Positions 6,549 to 9,891 of a stretch of DNA of 9,891 bases are shown piece by piece. The DNA is taken from positions 1-9,891 of the forward strand of contig JAJZNY010000136.1 of NCBI GenBank assembly GCA_021852245.1, read 5' to 3'. The stretch comes from Planctomycetota bacterium. GTDB taxonomy: Bacteria > Planctomycetota > Phycisphaerae > WQYP01. The translations under genes were made by a program, and so were the position numbers. Under the pieces are notes generated by a model. It was not told the origin of the DNA and did not search any database. It was given only the letters and a program-made list of their open reading frames with translations. How positions within the stretch are numbered: the first letter of the stretch is position 1; each line of letters begins with the position of its first letter.

Positions 6549-6586
6549 TGCTGAGCCGCAACTCTTTATTTTTGGGGGGTATCGCT

Positions 6587-7273
6587 ATGCAGAAGAAATT
6601 AATTGCGGAGTTTCTCGGTACATTCTGGCTGGTTTTTGGTGGCTGCGGCGCCGCGCTCATTTCAGCAGCCTATCCGCACTTGGGGATCGGATTTGCCGGA
6701 GTCGCTCTGGCATTTGGACTTACCGTACTCACCGGTATTTATACCGTGGGGTATATTTCCGGCGGCCACTTTAACCCGGCTATTACCATCGGGCTCTGGG
6801 TCGGCGGCCGCACCAAGGGAAGCGATGTTATCCCGTACATCATCACGCAGGTGATTGCGGCCATCGCGGCTGCCGGGGCGTTGTACGCCATCGCGAGCGG
6901 CAAACCAGGATTTGCAGTTGGGGGTTTTGCCTCGAACGGCTACGGCAGCCTCAGCCCGGGACATTACAGCATGCTGGCGGCATTAATCGGCGAAATTATC
7001 TGTACCTTCTTTTTCGTCAGCGTGGTGCTCGGCGCCACTTCGGCCAAAGCTCCGGCAGGATTTGCAGGCGTGGCCATCGGACTGTGTCTCACATTGATCC
7101 ACCTGATTATGATCCCGGTGGACAATACCTCGGTCAATCCAGCCCGCAGCACGGGCCCGGCCCTGATTGCCGGTCATGCGTATCTGGGCCAACTGTGGCT
7201 CTTCTGGGTGGCTCCGATTGTCGGCGGCATTATTGCCGGTGCACTGGGACGCTGGCTTCACCCGTCAAGCTAA
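6587..7273 (+). CDS. aqpZ: Aquaporin Z, water channel
   Basis: This is an inner-membrane channel for passive water flow, with six transmembrane helices and two half-helices. The 228-residue protein follows E. coli AqpZ closely along its whole length: [16 protein letters not shown] at the start, [24 protein letters not shown] (first NPA box), [28 protein letters not shown] (second NPA box) and [13 protein letters not shown]. The narrow selectivity filter appears intact: Phe in VALAFGLT, His in LIHLI, Thr in NTSVNPA and Arg in NPARS. This means water rather than glycerol specificity. The ATG at 6587 matches the family's N-terminus and follows GGGGGG at 6574-6579. An in-frame ATG at 6548 is an alternative. 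It converges with the flippase-like gene, with 71 bases between stops. The strong likeness to proteobacterial AqpZ suggests conservation or past transfer. Confidence 0.95.
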   Translation: MQKKLIAEFLGTFWLVFGGCGAALISAAYPHLGIGFAGVALAFGLTVLTGIYTVGYISGGHFNPAITIGLWVGGRTKGSDVIPYIITQVIAAIAAAGALYAIASGKPGFAVGGFASNGYGSLSPGHYSMLAALIGEIICTFFFVSVVLGATSAKAPAGFAGVAIGLCLTLIHLIMIPVDNTSVNPARSTGPALIAGHAYLGQLWLFWVAPIVGGIIAGALGRWLHPSS

Positions 7274-7344
7274 CCGGGCTGCACAGAGGGAAATTTATTT
7301 CCTTGGTGTACGTGGCGGCGGCACGTGAACGCACCGACGACCGG

Positions 7345-8676
7345 CTAAGCGCCTGGCGATGTCGCGGGCTCACCTTGAGTGAGTTCGTCCAGATCTTCGA
7401 CGTGGGGGCGGGAATAATTGCCGCGGACGACCCACCACGCACCGACGAGATTCCAGATAATCGGCAGAAAGCGGATCGCCTGTGTCAGGGCAAAGGCCTG
7501 GCTTGCGGTGTTGGTGCCGCGAGTGACAAAAAAGTGGAGGATGATCCAGTCCATCACGCCGATCCCCTGCGGCGGGAGAATCGGGATGCTGGCGGCGAGA
7601 ACGGCCAGCGGAATATACGCCAGATAGTAGCCGAGCGGATCGTGCATACCGAATGCTTGACCGGCCAGAAATCCGGCAACCGGCAGTACCGCCTGTGAAA
7701 TCACGCTCGCTACCAGAGCGACGGCGATGACACCGAGATGCCCCCGATAAGCGGCGAGCGTCCGGTCGGCATGTTTGAGAAACTCCGGCAATGGAAGTTT
7801 TTCGATCAAATAGTCCAGCCCCAATGCGCGGCGCATGCGGCGGGAGAAATAAACGACCGATCCGATGCCGGTAAGAACCAGCATCGCGCCGGTCAGCATC
7901 ACCACGTGCAGCAGGACGGGATCGGCCCCCTTTGCGCCGGTATGTGGTGAGATCAACAGTTCCACCAGGGCCGCCGTGAAACCGACGATGATCAGTCCCA
8001 CCAGCCCGATGACGCGGTCGAGGATGACGGTAATGGCGCTTTTGGTTTTCTGTCCGGTGATCCGGCCCGTATATACGATTTTTACAATATCTCCGCTGGT
8101 GGTTCCCGGCAGGAAGGTGGAATAGAACTGCCCGAGAAACGTCAGCGTCAGGCAGCGACCGTAGGTGAGATTAAGCTGACAGACGTGCAGGAGCCGCTGC
8201 CAGCGCCAGGCCGTGATTAAGAACGGAATGCCCAGCAGGGCAAAGGCGAGCACCAGCGGCAGCGGTTTGCTGTGGGTCAGGAGGCTGAGAAACCCAAGTT
8301 CCACCACCGGCTTGCCGCGTGATTGCACCAGATAATCGGCCGGAAGACCGAGCGTGGGCGGAAAATCAATGGGAGGATGCGTGGCCCAGGCCCGAATGGT
8401 TTTTCCGTCGGGCAGGCGGACGGTGATCGGCTTGCGGCGGAAGTCCAGCACGTAGACATGACGATGCACCGCCACCACGCTCATGGGCGTCGCCTTGGTG
8501 AGGATCACGTTCCGAATGTTGACGCCGGCGGCGATGGTGACACGGTCGCTCCAGTGGATGTGCGAGATGACATACCACAGACCGACAATGGCAATGACCC
8601 ATTTAATAATGGAAAGCACCACTCGGCGCACCGGATGGCGATGATGATGCGGATGATCGTCCGGCGTCGGGGTCAT
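7345..8676 (-). CDS. Flippase-like integral membrane protein (lysylphosphatidylglycerol synthase TM family, UPF0104)
   Basis: This multi-spanning inner-membrane protein belongs to the family of the MprF/AglD membrane domain, associated with lipid modification or lipid-linked flipping. The 443-residue chain has a His-rich cytoplasmic start, TM1 at about 19-37, then a roughly 95-residue non-membrane segment (about 42-137) with beta-like strands such as VYVLDFRRKPITVRLPDG. TM2 (139-157) ends in TAWRWQRLL, the family's usual RW motif. FLPGTTSGDIVK (188-199), ILDRVIGL (218-225) and PILPPQGIGVMD (365-376) are further family landmarks. The short acidic tail follows the last helix at about 403-418. 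The large insert between TM1 and TM2 is unusual and was not assigned to a domain. The ATG at 8674-8676 abuts the pyrE stop (TAAATG), so translation is probably coupled. The substrate is unknown. Confidence 0.85.
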   Translation of the reverse strand: MTPTPDDHPHHHRHPVRRVVLSIIKWVIAIVGLWYVISHIHWSDRVTIAAGVNIRNVILTKATPMSVVAVHRHVYVLDFRRKPITVRLPDGKTIRAWATHPPIDFPPTLGLPADYLVQSRGKPVVELGFLSLLTHSKPLPLVLAFALLGIPFLITAWRWQRLLHVCQLNLTYGRCLTLTFLGQFYSTFLPGTTSGDIVKIVYTGRITGQKTKSAITVILDRVIGLVGLIIVGFTAALVELLISPHTGAKGADPVLLHVVMLTGAMLVLTGIGSVVYFSRRMRRALGLDYLIEKLPLPEFLKHADRTLAAYRGHLGVIAVALVASVISQAVLPVAGFLAGQAFGMHDPLGYYLAYIPLAVLAASIPILPPQGIGVMDWIILHFFVTRGTNTASQAFALTQAIRFLPIIWNLVGAWWVVRGNYSRPHVEDLDELTQGEPATSPGA

Positions 8677-9198
8677 TTATATCCCCAGATCGTGACGGGT
8701 GAGGATGGATTCAAACCGGTAACCGGCCGCTTCGATATTTTCCCGCGCCCCTTCCTGCCGATCGATGACGGCCACGATGCGATCTATGGTGGCACCGGCT
8801 GCGGTGATAACCTTGGCGGCCTCGAGCACCTGCCCGCCGGTGGTGGCGATATCTTCAACCAGCAGCACACCATCGCCGGCGTTCAGGGCCCCTTCGATCA
8901 TTTTGCCGGTGCCGTAATCTTTTTTTGCGTTTCGCACAATGAAGAACGGAAGCTTGGCGGCCAGCGACGCGGCGGCAGCCAGTGCGACTCCGCCGAGTTC
9001 GGCGCCGGCAATGCGGGCGACGTTCGGACTGCGGCGACCGGCCATCAGGGCGCCGAGCGATTCGAGAATGTCCGGCTGGGTTTCAAACAGGTATTTATCC
9101 AGATAATATTTGGATTTGCGGCCTGACCGGAGCGTAAAATCTCCCTCCAGATAGGCGACTTGTTTAATTCTTGCCGCGAGCTGAGCCTCCGTGAGCAT
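8677..9198 (-). CDS. pyrE: Orotate phosphoribosyltransferase
   Basis: The enzyme joins orotate to PRPP, giving orotidine 5'-monophosphate, in de novo pyrimidine synthesis in the cytosol. The 173-residue protein carries the PRPP-binding motif VLLVEDIATTGG at 111-122 and the flexible catalytic loop RNAKKDYGTGKMIEG at about 89-103. FTLRSGRKSKYYLD at 21-34 is the usual phosphate/orotate contact region. It is a little shorter than E. coli PyrE, as in many bacteria. The ATG at 9198 is supported by AAGGAG at 9210-9215 on the minus strand. Upstream, accA ends 115 bases away. Downstream, the flippase-like gene begins directly after the stop. Confidence 0.95.
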   Translation of the reverse strand: MLTEAQLAARIKQVAYLEGDFTLRSGRKSKYYLDKYLFETQPDILESLGALMAGRRSPNVARIAGAELGGVALAAAASLAAKLPFFIVRNAKKDYGTGKMIEGALNAGDGVLLVEDIATTGGQVLEAAKVITAAGATIDRIVAVIDRQEGARENIEAAGYRFESILTRHDLGI

Positions 9199-9240
9199 AA
9201 ATTCACATTCTCCTTAACGTATTTCCTGCTGAAGATTCAT

Positions 9241-9256
9241 CCGGACTCCCGTCCGG
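9241..9256 (-). repeat. Short hairpin between accA and pyrE
   Basis: CCGGAC (9241-9246), TCCC, GTCCGG (9251-9256) form a perfect 6-bp G-C-rich stem with a 4-base loop in the accA-pyrE gap. On the minus strand no T-run follows, so it is a weak or absent terminator. It may act as an RNA processing or attenuation element in the pyrE leader. Confidence 0.4.
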
Positions 9257-9277
9257 TCATATTAACTCAATACCGCT

Positions 9278-9305
9278 TTTATACCCGCTGCCGGGAACTT
9301 CCGAA
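9278..9305 (-). promoter_or_regulatory. Weak candidate promoter for pyrE
   Basis: On the minus strand TTCGGA (9300-9305, 3 of 6) is followed after 16 bases by TATAAA (9278-9283, 5 of 6). A transcript would start near 9271 and carry the 9241-9256 hairpin in its leader before pyrE. The -35 is poor. Confidence 0.25.
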
Positions 9306-9313
9306 CGGCGTTG

Positions 9314-9891
9314 TCAGTCGGCGGTCAGTGCCCCCACACCATACTGGCGGATTTTATTGTAGCGCTGATCCAGAAGCTGCGGAATCGGAACACTCTTGAG
9401 TTCGCGGAGCGAGCGTTCAATATAGCGTTCCAGCGCATCGGCGGCAGCCCGCGGATTGCGATGGGCACCACCGAGCGGTTCGCGGATGACGTCATCAATG
9501 ACGCCAAGCTCCCGCAGATGATTGCTGGTTAATTTGAGCGCCTCCGCCGCTTCGGGTGCATTGGCCGATCCCTTCCAAAGGATTCCGCTGCATCCTTCCG
9601 GTGAAATGACGCTGTACCAGGCGTACTGCATCATGGCCAGTCGATCCCCCACCCCGATGCCCAGCGCCCCGCCTGAGGCGCCCTCACCAATCACGATGCA
9701 GATGATGGGCGTCGGAAGCACCGACATCTCGCGAAGATTCACGGCAATGGCCTCGGCGACACCGCGCTCTTCCGAACCCAGACCGGGATACGCACCCGGC
9801 GTATCGATCAGGCACACCACCGGCAAGCCGAATTTAGCGGCAAACTGCATCTTCAGCAGGGCCTTGCGATACCCTTCGGGGTGGGCACAGC
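9314..9891 (-). CDS. accA: Acetyl-CoA carboxylase carboxyltransferase subunit alpha (N-terminal part outside window)
   Basis: This is the alpha subunit of the carboxyltransferase that, with AccD, passes CO2 from carboxybiotin to acetyl-CoA, forming malonyl-CoA for fatty acid synthesis in the cytosol. The visible 192 codons are the C-terminal part of a protein normally about 320 residues long. The frame runs off the right edge and reads CAHPEGYRKALLKMQFAAKF as it enters. LIDTPGAYPG, GEGASGGALGIGVGD and SPEGCSGILWK are the family's acyl-CoA/carboxybiotin site landmarks and look intact. The methionine at 9850 is internal, not a start. The gene heads the accA-pyrE-flippase run. The C-terminus, with ERYIERSLRELKSVPIPQLL and RYNKIRQYG, follows the usual AccA pattern. 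Confidence 0.95.
   Translation of the reverse strand, partial: CAHPEGYRKALLKMQFAAKFGLPVVCLIDTPGAYPGLGSEERGVAEAIAVNLREMSVLPTPIICIVIGEGASGGALGIGVGDRLAMMQYAWYSVISPEGCSGILWKGSANAPEAAEALKLTSNHLRELGVIDDVIREPLGGAHRNPRAAADALERYIERSLRELKSVPIPQLLDQRYNKIRQYGVGALTAD

Larger units (their letters stand above)
6313..6586. other. Divergent gap upstream of aqpZ
   Basis: This 274-base stretch separates the minus-strand tandem-module gene from aqpZ. It contains a run of nine G at 6446-6454, a weak promoter candidate at 6477-6505 and a nine-codon mini-frame with a strong ribosome binding site next to aqpZ. No convincing promoter for the leftward gene was found. TTGACA occurs on the minus strand at 6332-6337 but has no matching -10. 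Confidence 0.5.

Noticed and set aside
7274..7344. Bidirectional terminator between aqpZ and the flippase-like gene
   Set aside because: GGAAAT/ATTTCC and ACGTG/CACGT arms are present, but the first has almost no loop and neither is followed by a clear T-run.
8323..9126. Long plus-strand frame of 267 codons
   Set aside because: It lies fully antisense to the flippase-like gene and pyrE, both of which are well supported by family motifs.

Overview
The window looks like a chromosomal stretch from a moderately GC-rich bacterium, most likely a planctomycete-type organism (Planctomycetota, perhaps Phycisphaerae). That placement is inference. It rests on the fusion of a Sua5-like domain to a low-molecular-weight phosphatase followed by rpiB, on a flippase-like membrane protein with a large extra domain, and on a tandem-domain secreted-type protein with no clear relatives. 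No phage, transposon, CRISPR or plasmid functions are visible.

Layout. Bases 1-25 hold the last codons of an upstream plus-strand gene. An aldo/keto reductase (72-1070) follows, then a 215-base gap with a plausible promoter. Next comes a plus-strand run: a sulfotransferase (1286-2107), the Sua5-like/phosphatase fusion (2124-3239) and an RpiB-family isomerase (3236-3727). The last two overlap by 4 bases and are probably translated together. This run converges on a minus-strand rpiA (3759-4514), which lies downstream of a CAU-anticodon tRNA gene (4627-4699). From 4700 to 5002 there is no gene, but there is a perfect 11-bp inverted repeat. From 5003 to about 6312, two minus-strand reading frames each carry a copy of the same beta-sandwich-like module. 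They meet at a TGATG stop/start junction next to a 7-bp hairpin, so they are either two coupled genes or one gene split by a frameshift. Divergent from them, a close AqpZ relative (6587-7273) has an unusual leader. The right end is a minus-strand cluster read from the window edge inwards: accA (cut by the edge), pyrE, and a flippase-like membrane protein whose start codon abuts the pyrE stop.

How the genes may work together. The fusion and rpiB match the gene set ywlC-ywlE-ywlF of Bacillus subtilis, so the neighbourhood is ancient, but each part has drifted. The Sua5 domain has lost its two best-known substrate-binding motifs. The phosphatase domain has the threonine that marks YwlE-type protein-arginine phosphatases. 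The RpiB has Asp where the catalytic Cys normally sits. A canonical RpiA next door can supply ordinary ribose-5-phosphate isomerase activity, leaving this RpiB free to act on something else. accA (fatty acid synthesis), pyrE (pyrimidine synthesis) and the flippase-like protein form a separate housekeeping/envelope group.

The points most worth a second look are the eroded Sua5 domain fused to an arginine-phosphatase-like domain, the variant RpiB, and the broken or coupled tandem-module gene at 5003-6312. Nothing here can be called a new system from sequence alone.
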